DNA of 64,000 bases from Mycolicibacterium moriokaense (GTDB lineage Bacteria > Actinomycetota > Actinomycetes > Mycobacteriales > Mycobacteriaceae): NCBI RefSeq assembly GCF_010726085.1, contig NZ_AP022560.1, positions 3,472,001 through 3,536,000 of the forward strand, given 5' to 3'. Below are positions 38,399 through 45,820 of this stretch, piece by piece; the first letter of the stretch is position 1, and the number at the start of each line of letters is the position of its first letter. The notes below the pieces were generated by a model. It did no database searches. It saw only the letters and a list, made by a program, of their open reading frames with translations, and was not told where the DNA came from. The position numbers and the translations under genes were made by a program.

Positions 38399-39942
38399 GC
38401 GGGGGTCAGCGTCCCGTCCATCACCATCGTCCGCAGTGCCCTGCGGTTGAACTTGCCACTGGCGAGGGTCGGCATCTGCTCACTGGTTGCGAGAACCCAG
38501 CGGGTCGGAACCTTGTAGGCGGACAACTGCTCCCGCGTACGCGCCGCAAGGGAGCGCACGTCGAGCGACCCGTCGCTGGGCACGACGACGGCGCACACCT
38601 CTTCGCCCCGCACCGGATCGGCGATCCCGACGACGATGCATTGCGACACATCGGCGAACTGCTCGATCACCGACTCGACTTCCAGCGGTGAGACATTCGC
38701 ACCCGCGGCCTTGATCAGCTCGCTGGTGCGGCCCACATAGAACAGCCGCGGATCGCCCGCTTTTCGGTAAACCCGGTCGCCGGTGTGATACCAGCCGTCC
38801 TCATCGAACGTCTCGGCACGTTCGCGTTTGTTGTAGCCGGCCATCACGCCGGTGCCGCGGACGAGCAACTCGCCGATCTCGCCGTCGGCGACGGGGTTGC
38901 CGTCGTCGTCCACGATGCGCATGTCCGTGTACACGAAGCCGCCCGCGGTCTCAGACATGGTGCGGTGCACGGGAAAACCGTCGGGCACATCGGTCATCGC
39001 GATGTCGAGCGGACCGTCGCGCAGCATCGGCACACTGGACAGGTCGCGGTCGGCGTACGTCGGATGCTCGCGCAGGCGTTGGGTGAACGCCGGCCACCCC
39101 ACGAGCCCTGTCACCCGCTCGCGCTCGATGAGATCCAGCGCCGTCTCGGCGTCGAGTCGCGGCATGACCACCACCGTGACGGGTTCGTGCAGCGCACCCG
39201 TAGTCGCCAGCAGCCCACCGATCCAGAAGAACGGCATCGCACACAGTATCCGCGGGTCGGCATCCGACCCCGTCATCGCACGGATCGCCTCGGGCCACGT
39301 CGACGTCTGCCGGACCAGCGTGCCGTGGGTGTGCAACACTCCCTTCGGGTCCGCCGTCGAGCCCGACGTATGGATCATGACGGCCAGATCCGCGGGAAAC
39401 ACCTCGTCCTCGACCGCCGCCAACAGACTCTGCGGCACAATCGGCGCGGTCTCGTCGTACCGCGTCGCCCAGCCTCGGTCGGAGTCGCCCGTAAGCACGA
39501 TCCGGCGCAGGTACGGCGCCGCGGTCAGCGTGATTTGGTTGGTCGGCTGACCTGCCAGCTCGGGAAACGCCGCCTCGAAGCGTTCGGCGACGTCGATCGT
39601 GAGCACCTTGGGAGGGGCGATCACCAGCGCGACATCAGCCAGCCGCGCCACTTTGGCGATCTCCGCCGGCGCGTACAGCGTGCTCAGCGGCACCGCTAGG
39701 GCGCCGATCCGGGACACCGCCAGCCACCAGACGACCCAGTCGACGCCGTTGGCGAAGAACAGTCCGACGCGCGTGCCCTTGCCGACGCCTTCGGCCAGCA
39801 GCCAGCGGGCCAGCTGGGCCGAGCGCTGTTCCGCCTCGCGATAGGTGAGTCGGTCCGTCGGCGTCACCAGATAGGTCTGGTCGCCGAACTCGCGCACGCT
39901 GCGCTGCAGGAGCGAGGGCACGGTCAGTCGCGGCTGATCCAC
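38392..39942 (-). CDS. fadD: acyl-CoA synthetase / AMP-dependent ligase
   Basis: This 516-residue adenylate-forming enzyme has the P-loop HTSGSTADPKGVLHTH, the MSETAGG core motif, WYHTGDRVYR and the C-terminal SGKFNRRAL lysine motif. It likely activates a carboxylic acid to its CoA thioester. The substrate is not predictable; the core motif YGxTE is replaced by MSETAG, which suggests an unusual acyl pocket. The start is GTG at 39942, and a TAGACT hexamer six nt upstream hints at a leaderless mRNA. It overlaps proS tail-to-tail. Confidence 0.88.
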   Translation of the reverse strand: MDQPRLTVPSLLQRSVREFGDQTYLVTPTDRLTYREAEQRSAQLARWLLAEGVGKGTRVGLFFANGVDWVVWWLAVSRIGALAVPLSTLYAPAEIAKVARLADVALVIAPPKVLTIDVAERFEAAFPELAGQPTNQITLTAAPYLRRIVLTGDSDRGWATRYDETAPIVPQSLLAAVEDEVFPADLAVMIHTSGSTADPKGVLHTHGTLVRQTSTWPEAIRAMTGSDADPRILCAMPFFWIGGLLATTGALHEPVTVVVMPRLDAETALDLIERERVTGLVGWPAFTQRLREHPTYADRDLSSVPMLRDGPLDIAMTDVPDGFPVHRTMSETAGGFVYTDMRIVDDDGNPVADGEIGELLVRGTGVMAGYNKRERAETFDEDGWYHTGDRVYRKAGDPRLFYVGRTSELIKAAGANVSPLEVESVIEQFADVSQCIVVGIADPVRGEEVCAVVVPSDGSLDVRSLAARTREQLSAYKVPTRWVLATSEQMPTLASGKFNRRALRTMVMDGTLTPAQ

Positions 39943-40028
39943 GGTCGAAGTCTATGAGCACGAAAAATTACGATCCGATCAGTATCGAAATTCCCGCCGA
40001 GGGGCGGCCCGGCGGTTACTGTCTGGGC

Positions 40029-41213
40029 ATGACATCGACAGTCGAAACGGCTGACCGGGTTGTCGGGCTCGCGCGGGGGATGCGTGAGCTCGTGCAGGCG
40101 CAGGCACCGGAGTCCGAGCGGGCGCGCACGTTGACGACCGCGATCGTCGACCAGATGTGGGCCACCGGGCTCATCACGGCGTTCAATCCCGTCGAGGCCG
40201 GGGGAGTCGAGCCGTCGTTCGCCGAGATGATCGAGACCTGGATCGAAATGGCTTGGCAGGACGGCTCGTTCGGGTGGATCGGTATCGCGAACCTGCCGTC
40301 GTCCTTCGCCGCCGCGGCGTATCTGCCCGATGAGGGGTTCGCGGAAGTGTTCACCGCGCACCGCAATCGCGTGACGATGGGTGGTCAGTTCTTCCCCAAC
40401 GGGCAGGGCCACGTGGTGGACGGCGGCTACACGCTGAGCGGGTCGTGGAGCTTCGGGTCGGGAACCGGTCACTCGGAGTACGTCGCCGCGGGGTTCTTCC
40501 CTATGTCCGACGGCGAGATGCGCTGGATCAGCGAGGGCGTGCCAGAGATGCGGGTGGCCGTGATTCCCCGCGAGCAGATCAACTTCACCGACGGCTGGTT
40601 TGTGCAGGGGCTCAAGGGAACCGGGTCCTATGACTACAACGTCCAGGAGCTCTTCGTCCCCGAGTATCGGACATTCGATTTGTTCTCCCGCGATCCGTTG
40701 CGGGGCACGTCGCCCGCCATGCGGATGGGGTTGATGCCCGTCACGGCGGCGGGTCACGCGTCGTGGGCGCTGGGCGTCGCCAAAAGCATGCTCGACGATG
40801 TCGCGGAACTCGCGGCGACCAAGTTCCGGATGAGCGATATGGCGTCGCTGGCCAGCCGCCCGACGTTCCAAAAGGGCCTCGCGCACCATGTGGCAGCCTG
40901 GCGCGCCGCACGACTCCTCGTGCTGGAGGCATTCACCACAGCAGAGACGGCCGTCGCATCGGGAGAGGCGTTGACCCCGACGCTGCGTGCGGATATGCGC
41001 GTGGCGGCGGTCTATGCCACCGATGTCGCGCGGGAGTGCGCCGAATGGGCGCATCTGGTCGCGGGCACGAGTTCGATCCGGGAAGGCAGCCGCCTCGAGC
41101 GAGCGTTCCGGGACATGTACACCGGCACCCAGCACGCGTTCATCAGCGAGAAGGTGGCGATGGACGCGGCGCAGATCTGGCTCGGCATCATCGAGGATCA
41201 GTTCGGCCTCTGA
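40029..41213 (+). CDS. acyl-CoA dehydrogenase family flavoprotein (group D hydroxylase-like)
   Basis: This 394-residue protein is related to acyl-CoA dehydrogenases but has the short N-terminal helices and the GSWSFGSGTGHSEYVAAGFF block found in flavin-dependent monooxygenases and hydroxylases such as the HsaA/DszC group. TGSYDYNVQELFVPE is the middle-domain signature. A true dehydrogenase glutamate is not clear. It could oxidise a CoA ester or hydroxylate an aromatic substrate with reduced flavin. ATG 40029 is chosen; the in-frame ATG at 39954 lies in AT-rich, non-coding-like DNA. Confidence 0.82.
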   Translation: MTSTVETADRVVGLARGMRELVQAQAPESERARTLTTAIVDQMWATGLITAFNPVEAGGVEPSFAEMIETWIEMAWQDGSFGWIGIANLPSSFAAAAYLPDEGFAEVFTAHRNRVTMGGQFFPNGQGHVVDGGYTLSGSWSFGSGTGHSEYVAAGFFPMSDGEMRWISEGVPEMRVAVIPREQINFTDGWFVQGLKGTGSYDYNVQELFVPEYRTFDLFSRDPLRGTSPAMRMGLMPVTAAGHASWALGVAKSMLDDVAELAATKFRMSDMASLASRPTFQKGLAHHVAAWRAARLLVLEAFTTAETAVASGEALTPTLRADMRVAAVYATDVARECAEWAHLVAGTSSIREGSRLERAFRDMYTGTQHAFISEKVAMDAAQIWLGIIEDQFGL

Positions 41214-41322
41214 GTCTTGGTCGGCATGACGAGATGGTGACCTGGCGGCGGTTCTGGCGCGGCGGGCGCCCGTATTCGATAGTGTCAGAGCCGAGTTCAG
41301 TCCGAAGCTCGAGGCGAGACCG

Positions 41323-42525
41323 ATGACGCAGCACTTTGACCTGGCGATTTCTGGTGGTGGACCCGCCGGCGCTGCGGCGGCGTGGCAGGCCGTCCAGGCC
41401 GGCGCGCGAGTCGTGGTGCTCGACAAGGCGCAGTTCCCGCGCGACAAGCCGTGCGGCGACGGGCTCACCCCGCGTGCGGTGAGCTATCTCCAGAAGATGG
41501 GACTCGCCGAGCGGGTCAACAACTTCCATCGCGTCAACGGTGCGCGGATCTTCAGCCCGAGCGAGTGGAATCTGTCGTTCCCGCACCGCCCGGGAATGCC
41601 CGACCACGGCCACGTCGCGCGGCGTACCGAACTCGACACGATGCTGCTCGAACACGTCGGGGCGGCAGGCGCCGAGGTGCGTCAGTCCGCCGAGGTCGTC
41701 GGGCCCGCGCTCGACGACAACGGCCGTGTCGTCGGTGTGATTCTGGCCAACGGCGAGCGGATCAACGCCGACGCCGTCATCGCCGCCGACGGTGCGTACT
41801 CGCCACTGAAGCGGGTGATGAAACTCGAATCGCAACGTAACGGATACTCGGCCATCGCAATTCGCGCCGAGATGCCGGTGCGGTGGTTGGACACCGACAC
41901 GCTCGACATCCATTTGAAGCTCGTGTTCAACGGAGACCAATTACCGGGTTACGGCTGGGTCTTCCCGCTCGGCGGGGGACGGGCCAACATCGGTCTCGGC
42001 TACTGCACGAGTTACAAGCATTGGCGCGACATCAACGCGGCCGAACTGTTGAAGGAGTTCCTCGCGACGTTGCCCGCGGAGTGGGAGCTGCCACCGGTTA
42101 GCTCGCTCAGGGAGTCCAAGGCGCTGCAAGCATGGCGGCTGCCAATGGGATTCACGACGTGGCCGCCGTGGCGGCCCGGCATCCTGTTCGCAGGCGATGC
42201 GCTGGGTGCTGCGAGACCTGTGTCGGGGGCGGGCATTTCAAAGGCGCTGCAATCGGGGCTCGCGGCGGGTGAGTGTGCGGTTGCGAGCCTGACCAACGGC
42301 GGGCCCGACGATTTCACCAACTATGAGCAGGTTGTGGAAGCCACCTGGGGCAAGGAGTATCGCCGCGGCAGGTTCTTCCACAAGCTGGTCGGGATACCGG
42401 CCGTCGCGAACGCGGGTGTCAAGGTTCTGGACACGGTCAGTCACCCGGGAATTCGGTCGCACCTGCTCTTCTGGGAGGCGTGGCGCGACCCCAAGGCAGC
42501 GGAGAAGACGCACCAGCACAGTTAG
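41323..42525 (+). CDS. geranylgeranyl reductase family FAD oxidoreductase
   Basis: This 400-residue flavoprotein has GGGPAG (11-16), the family motif DKPCGDGLTPRAV, an AADGAYSPLKR block and the second FAD motif FAGDALGAARPVSGAGI. It is related to mycobacterial MenJ, which reduces one isoprene unit of menaquinone, and to prenyl reductases in general. No menaquinone genes are nearby, so a different polyprenyl or lipid substrate is possible. It follows the dehydrogenase-like gene by 109 nt. Its TAG overlaps the TAA of the DJ-1 gene within TTAG. Confidence 0.87.
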   Translation: MTQHFDLAISGGGPAGAAAAWQAVQAGARVVVLDKAQFPRDKPCGDGLTPRAVSYLQKMGLAERVNNFHRVNGARIFSPSEWNLSFPHRPGMPDHGHVARRTELDTMLLEHVGAAGAEVRQSAEVVGPALDDNGRVVGVILANGERINADAVIAADGAYSPLKRVMKLESQRNGYSAIAIRAEMPVRWLDTDTLDIHLKLVFNGDQLPGYGWVFPLGGGRANIGLGYCTSYKHWRDINAAELLKEFLATLPAEWELPPVSSLRESKALQAWRLPMGFTTWPPWRPGILFAGDALGAARPVSGAGISKALQSGLAAGECAVASLTNGGPDDFTNYEQVVEATWGKEYRRGRFFHKLVGIPAVANAGVKVLDTVSHPGIRSHLLFWEAWRDPKAAEKTHQHS

Positions 42526-43121
42526 ACGTCGCGGTGCCACACGTCGTCCGGCATCGGGTAGGCGATCGCTCGTGCGACCTTCTCGGCCACGTCGTCGCCG
42601 ACCTCGCGCCGGACCAACCACAGTGCGACGTCGATGCCTGCGGTGACGGCTCCCGCGGTCACCACGTTGCCGTCGTCGACCACGCGGTTCTGCTTCACGG
42701 AGGAACCGTATCGCGAAAGCTCTTCCAGTGCAGCGGGATTGGTGGTGGCGTTGCGATTGCGCAGAATCCCAGCCCCGCCGAGCAGCAGGGCACCTGTGCA
42801 CACCGATGCCACCCACCGAACCGAGGTCGACAACTCGGCGATGATGCTGGGGAGTGCGCCGCGGCGAATCTCGCGCGGCACGCCGGTGTCGTTTCCGTCC
42901 ACCCAGCTGCCACCCGGCACGAACAACGCGTCCGGCGTGCCGAGCTCGTCGTCGACATGTAGCTGCAGGCCGTTGGCGGCGGATTTGAGCGGGGGACCGT
43001 CGGCGCGCACCAGGGCGACGTCGAGGTCCGGATCGATGGTCGAGGCACGGGCGAACACCTCCCACGGTGCGACGACGTCGAGGGCGTCGAACCCGTCGAA
43101 GACCACGATCTCAATTCGCAT
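42522..43121 (-). CDS. DJ-1/PfpI family protein
   Basis: This 199-residue protein has the DJ-1/PfpI fold: IEIVVFDGFDALDVVAPWEVF, DALFVPGGSW and the nucleophile elbow VASVCTGALLLGGAG with the conserved cysteine. The DALDVVAPWEVF pattern is shared with isonitrile hydratases and with the N-terminal domains of GATase1-like AraC regulators. There is no DNA-binding domain. The reaction is unknown; isonitrile hydratase or stress-related deglycase-like activity are options. It is divergent from the DUF4267 gene with 34 nt between starts. Confidence 0.85.
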   Translation of the reverse strand: MRIEIVVFDGFDALDVVAPWEVFARASTIDPDLDVALVRADGPPLKSAANGLQLHVDDELGTPDALFVPGGSWVDGNDTGVPREIRRGALPSIIAELSTSVRWVASVCTGALLLGGAGILRNRNATTNPAALEELSRYGSSVKQNRVVDDGNVVTAGAVTAGIDVALWLVRREVGDDVAEKVARAIAYPMPDDVWHRDV

Positions 43122-43155
43122 CTACTCAGTCTGGTCCTGCCTTAGGCTGCACGCC

Positions 43156-43545
43156 ATGCCTTTGGACCGTGCAGCACTCGCCGTGGGCGGTATCCGCCTT
43201 GCGTCGGGTATTTCGTTCCTCGTCGATCCGCTTGGCGCCAACCGGCTGTGGGGAGATTCTGAGAAGCCCGCCCCGACGGCGCAGCTGCTCCTGCACTCGA
43301 TGGGTTATCGAGATGCGCTCATCGGCGCGTTGATGATGGCTGCGGCGGTACGTGGCAAGGAGACCCGCGGCTGGTTCCTGGCGTCGGGAGGCGCCGACGC
43401 GGCCGACCTGTTGGGCGGGTTGCGGGTCCACGACGAGATGTCGCGCTCACAGCAGATCATCGGGCTCGGGGGCGCTGTCGTCGGCATCGGCGTCGCACTC
43501 TGGGGGGCGACACGTCGGACGAAGAAGGCGCCCGCGTCCGACTGA
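43156..43545 (+). CDS. DUF4267-like small membrane protein
   Basis: This 129-residue protein contains three to four hydrophobic segments (about 6-25, 50-66, 74-90 and 98-114) and the GYRDALIGALMMAAAVRG block typical of DUF4267-type membrane proteins. A basic tail RRTKKAPASD ends it. Function is unknown. ATG 43156 starts the family sequence; longer frames upstream are antisense to the DJ-1 gene. A strong hairpin lies just after its stop. Confidence 0.75.
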   Translation: MPLDRAALAVGGIRLASGISFLVDPLGANRLWGDSEKPAPTAQLLLHSMGYRDALIGALMMAAAVRGKETRGWFLASGGADAADLLGGLRVHDEMSRSQQIIGLGGAVVGIGVALWGATRRTKKAPASD

Positions 43546-43552
43546 GCGCGTG

Positions 43553-43605
43553 GCGATTTCGGCGTGCTGGGTCGCGCTGAGCGTGACTAAGCACGCCGAA
43601 ATCGC
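43553..43605. terminator. bidirectional terminator hairpin with 16-bp perfect arms
   Basis: GCGATTTCGGCGTGCT (43553-43568) is the exact reverse complement of AGCACGCCGAAATCGC (43590-43605), with a 21-nt loop. It fills the gap between the convergent DUF4267 and MOSC genes, so it can terminate both. Its core ATTTCGGCGT reappears in a second hairpin at 45221-45254. Confidence 0.7.
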
Positions 43606-43612
43606 AAGAAGA

Positions 43613-44278
43613 TCAGCCCGCAGTCCGAAGCCGCTTGCGCACATATGCCTTCAGCTCTGCGGATAGTGCATCGGCGGCCAACAACTGCGGAAGCAGATCG
43701 GGATCTGACATTCGGGCGCGGAACACCAGGTTGATCGTCACGTCATGGCCCGGGCGGTCTTCAATTGAGATGGTGTCGCCGGCTTGCACCGGTCCCGGCG
43801 AGAGGACCCGCAGATACGCGCCGGGTTTCGCTGCTTCGGTGAACGTCTTCATCCAACCTTTGAGGTTGAGGAACGCAGAGAAGGTTCGGCACGGAGTGCG
43901 CGGCGCGGATACCTCGAGCAGCAGGCCGCCCGTGCCGATGCGCCAACGTTCACCGATCCGTGCGTGCGTGACGTCGACGCCGGAGGTCGTGAGATTCTCG
44001 CCGAACATGCCATGCGTGAGCGGACGTCCGAGTCGCTTCTCCCACTCGTCGAGATCCTCGCGCGCATAGACGTAGACCGCTTGATCGTCGCCGCCGTGGA
44101 GCTTCTGGTTGCCGATGGCGTCACCGACGAGGCCGCTTCCGAGCCCGCTGCGCATCGGTCCCGGCGATCGGACCATGACGGATTCCGTCGTCGCGGACTT
44201 GTCGATGCCTGTCTGCCGCGACGGCGCATCGGGATTCGCGCGGACACGCGCCAGGTTGACCGACAACACATTTGCCAC
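43613..44278 (-). CDS. MOSC domain protein (YiiM-like)
   Basis: This 221-residue protein has MOSC features: GDAIGNQKLHGGDDQAVYVYAREDL, the GMFGENLTTSG block, and the conserved cysteine in RTPCRTF. MOSC proteins handle sulfur or the molybdenum cofactor; YiiM-type members with mARC-like partners reduce N-hydroxylated compounds. No partner is adjacent. The start is GTG at 44278; a TACCCT hexamer just upstream suggests a leaderless mRNA. It ends before the 43553-43605 hairpin. Confidence 0.88.
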   Translation of the reverse strand: MANVLSVNLARVRANPDAPSRQTGIDKSATTESVMVRSPGPMRSGLGSGLVGDAIGNQKLHGGDDQAVYVYAREDLDEWEKRLGRPLTHGMFGENLTTSGVDVTHARIGERWRIGTGGLLLEVSAPRTPCRTFSAFLNLKGWMKTFTEAAKPGAYLRVLSPGPVQAGDTISIEDRPGHDVTINLVFRARMSDPDLLPQLLAADALSAELKAYVRKRLRTAG

Positions 44279-44309
44279 GCGTACAGGGTAGTGGCGCGAC
44301 CGTGGTGGC

Positions 44310-44720
44310 CTAACCGGCAGGGGCGAACGCGGGATCCGGCGGCGGCGGTGGACCCATCGGCATCTGCCGCACCGGGGTGTAGGGCGCCGACGGGTTGGGG
44401 AAGAGCTTGGTCATGATGTCATTCGGATTGGTGAAGTTGCCGATGATGTCTCCGAAGGACCCGAGCTCGCCGCTCTGCTGCAGCTGTTCGGCGGTTATCG
44501 CGGGCACGGTCGGCGCTCCGGGTGGCGGAGGGGGAGACGCAGGCATCGGCCCGCCCGCGTCCACGATCCCCGTCACCACGCCCGGAATCGGCGGCACGAC
44601 GGGGTCGACGGGTACCGGCTGCGCGGGCGCGACACCGGTGCCCGCGATGACGCCCACCGCCACCGCGAACCCGCCGACACCGATTGCCCAACCAGCCGAC
44701 GTGCGCAGACATCCGCTCAT
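44310..44720 (-). CDS. exported proline-rich protein
   Basis: This 136-residue protein starts with MSGCLRTSAGW and a long hydrophobic segment to about residue 33 ending APAQP, a signal peptide or N-terminal anchor. The rest is Pro/Gly-rich with a short conserved-looking core AITAEQLQQSGELGSFGDIIGNFTNPNDIMTKLFPNP. ATG 44720 has a GAGG Shine-Dalgarno 8 nt upstream; a longer frame to 44852 is less likely. Similar proline-rich exported proteins are common in mycobacteria. Function unknown. Confidence 0.7.
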   Translation of the reverse strand: MSGCLRTSAGWAIGVGGFAVAVGVIAGTGVAPAQPVPVDPVVPPIPGVVTGIVDAGGPMPASPPPPPGAPTVPAITAEQLQQSGELGSFGDIIGNFTNPNDIMTKLFPNPSAPYTPVRQMPMGPPPPPDPAFAPAG

Positions 44721-44869
44721 GACTGTGCCTCGATTCTGGAACTGGCCCTGTCCCGTTGAGTTTCCCACGTGATGACGCGTGCGCGCTACTGGCCGAACAG
44801 GCTGCGGGAGAGCCGCATTGATGCGCTCGAGACAAGACGCGGGTGGAATCACCTGCAGTGCAGGCGAAT

Positions 44870-45151
44870 TCAGCAGTCGAGTTCGACGACGGCGGCGCTG
44901 ACGATCTCTCCGGCGGCGGAAATCGAGACGCCCAGATCATTACGCACCATGACGACCGCGTCCGACGCCGGCGTCCCGCTCCTGAGGACGCTGCAGATCT
45001 TGGCGCCTTCGGACCGCAACTGTTGGTCGGTGAGGAAGGCGTAAGTGGTCTGCATCGTCTCGACGAATTCGTCCTCGCTCGCTGCTGCGGGAGCCGCCAA
45101 CGCGACTCCAGCGGCGACGACGGATACCGGGACCCCGACCCTGTACTTCAA
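44870..45151 (-). CDS. DUF732 family secreted protein, TTG start
   Basis: This 93-residue protein has a signal peptide (KYRVGVPVSVVAAGVALAAPAAA) and a mature DUF732 domain (FVETMQTTYAFLTDQQLRSEGAKICSVLRSG, ending VVELDC). Its two cysteines probably form a disulfide. The start is TTG at 45151, supported by an optimal GGAGG 8 nt upstream and by the signal peptide beginning right there; longer in-frame starts would bury the signal. DUF732 proteins are abundant exported mycobacterial proteins of unknown role. Confidence 0.8.
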   Translation of the reverse strand: MKYRVGVPVSVVAAGVALAAPAAASEDEFVETMQTTYAFLTDQQLRSEGAKICSVLRSGTPASDAVVMVRNDLGVSISAAGEIVSAAVVELDC

Positions 45152-45220
45152 CTGCGCACCTCCGATAGACGCGTGATTTCGCCACACTCACGAGGAGCGT
45201 TGGCGAGAAACACTGGTTCC

Positions 45221-45254
45221 ATTTCGGCGTCCGTCCAGGTCGAGACGCCGAAAT
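45221..45254. repeat. hairpin related to the 43553 element
   Basis: ATTTCGGCGTC (45221-45231) pairs perfectly with GACGCCGAAAT (45244-45254) across a 12-nt loop. It shares the ATTTCGGCGT core with the 43553-43605 hairpin. Here it lies between divergent genes, upstream of both, so it is not simply a terminator. A weaker stem TCGCCA/TGGCGA lies beside it at about 45178-45206. Confidence 0.55.
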
Positions 45255-45382
45255 CTTTGCCTAAGTAAGCACAGCTTAGATGGTCTATCGGTCTCGGGCC
45301 GAATCGTCGAGGCCTTGTGACCGACTACTACCGAGCGTAGTACTTGATGCGATTCCGGCGACTTTCGACGGAGGTATCCCTC

Positions 45383-45574
45383 ATGAGGTGGAGTTTCGCC
45401 CAGTTCGGACTGTTGATCATCTGCGTGTTCCACGTCGCGCCGACCGTCCAGATTCTGGGGATGGACTACAACGGCTGGCATGCGGTCGCGGGCCTCGCGC
45501 TCTTCGGGCCGGGCCTGATCTTCGCGATGCGCAAGTCGTGGTCGAGCGCGATAGACCGGCTTCGCTCACACTGA
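45383..45574 (+). CDS. small two-helix membrane protein
   Basis: Sixty-three residues form two hydrophobic segments (FAQFGLLIICVFHVAPTVQIL and HAVAGLALFGPGLIFAM) with a basic C-terminus (RKSWSSAIDRLRSH). ATG 45383 has an excellent GGAGG Shine-Dalgarno 8 nt upstream. Function unknown. It overlaps by 9 nt, tail to tail, with the glycine-rich small frame on the other strand. Confidence 0.65.
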   Translation: MRWSFAQFGLLIICVFHVAPTVQILGMDYNGWHAVAGLALFGPGLIFAMRKSWSSAIDRLRSH

Positions 45575-45742
45575 CCCGTCGCCCTTGAGGCCGGGCGGCG
45601 GATTCAACCCCTGCGAGGGGTTCAGCACGGGCAACGTCGCGTCGAACATCTTCGAGGGCGAAGTGCCCCCGCCGCCGCCGCCTCCGCCACCGCCTGGATT
45701 CACGCCGCCTCTGCCGCCGGGGTGGTGCTGGTCGCTGTTCAT
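45566..45742 (-). CDS. possible small glycine-rich protein
   Basis: A 58-residue frame reads MNSDQHHPGGRGG, then a run of ten glycines, then SKMFDATLPVLNPSQGL and NPPPGLKGDGSV. The non-glycine end looks protein-like, but the middle is low complexity and could arise from GC-rich DNA. ATG 45742 is preferred; ATG 45784 lies within a hairpin arm. No function is proposed. Confidence 0.4.
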   Translation of the reverse strand: MNSDQHHPGGRGGVNPGGGGGGGGGGTSPSKMFDATLPVLNPSQGLNPPPGLKGDGSV

Positions 45743-45771
45743 TCCGACGACGGCCTGCCCGTAACCCGGGC

Positions 45772-45820
45772 GATTTGTGTGCATTTAAGAGCGCTCACCG
45801 CAACGGAGCGCACACAAATC
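45772..45820. terminator. terminator-like hairpin after the Ser/Thr kinase gene
   Basis: GATTTGTGTGC (45772-45782) pairs perfectly with GCACACAAATC (45810-45820) across a 27-nt loop. The right arm abuts the stop codon of the minus-strand kinase gene (45821-45823), so it should end that transcript. The arms have the same GATTT...GTGC layout as the 43553 hairpin but a different core. Confidence 0.6.

Noticed and set aside
39924..41468. Minus-strand frame of 514 codons opposite the acyl-CoA dehydrogenase-like gene
   Set aside because: Histidine/arginine-rich low-plausibility sequence; the plus-strand gene has clear family motifs.
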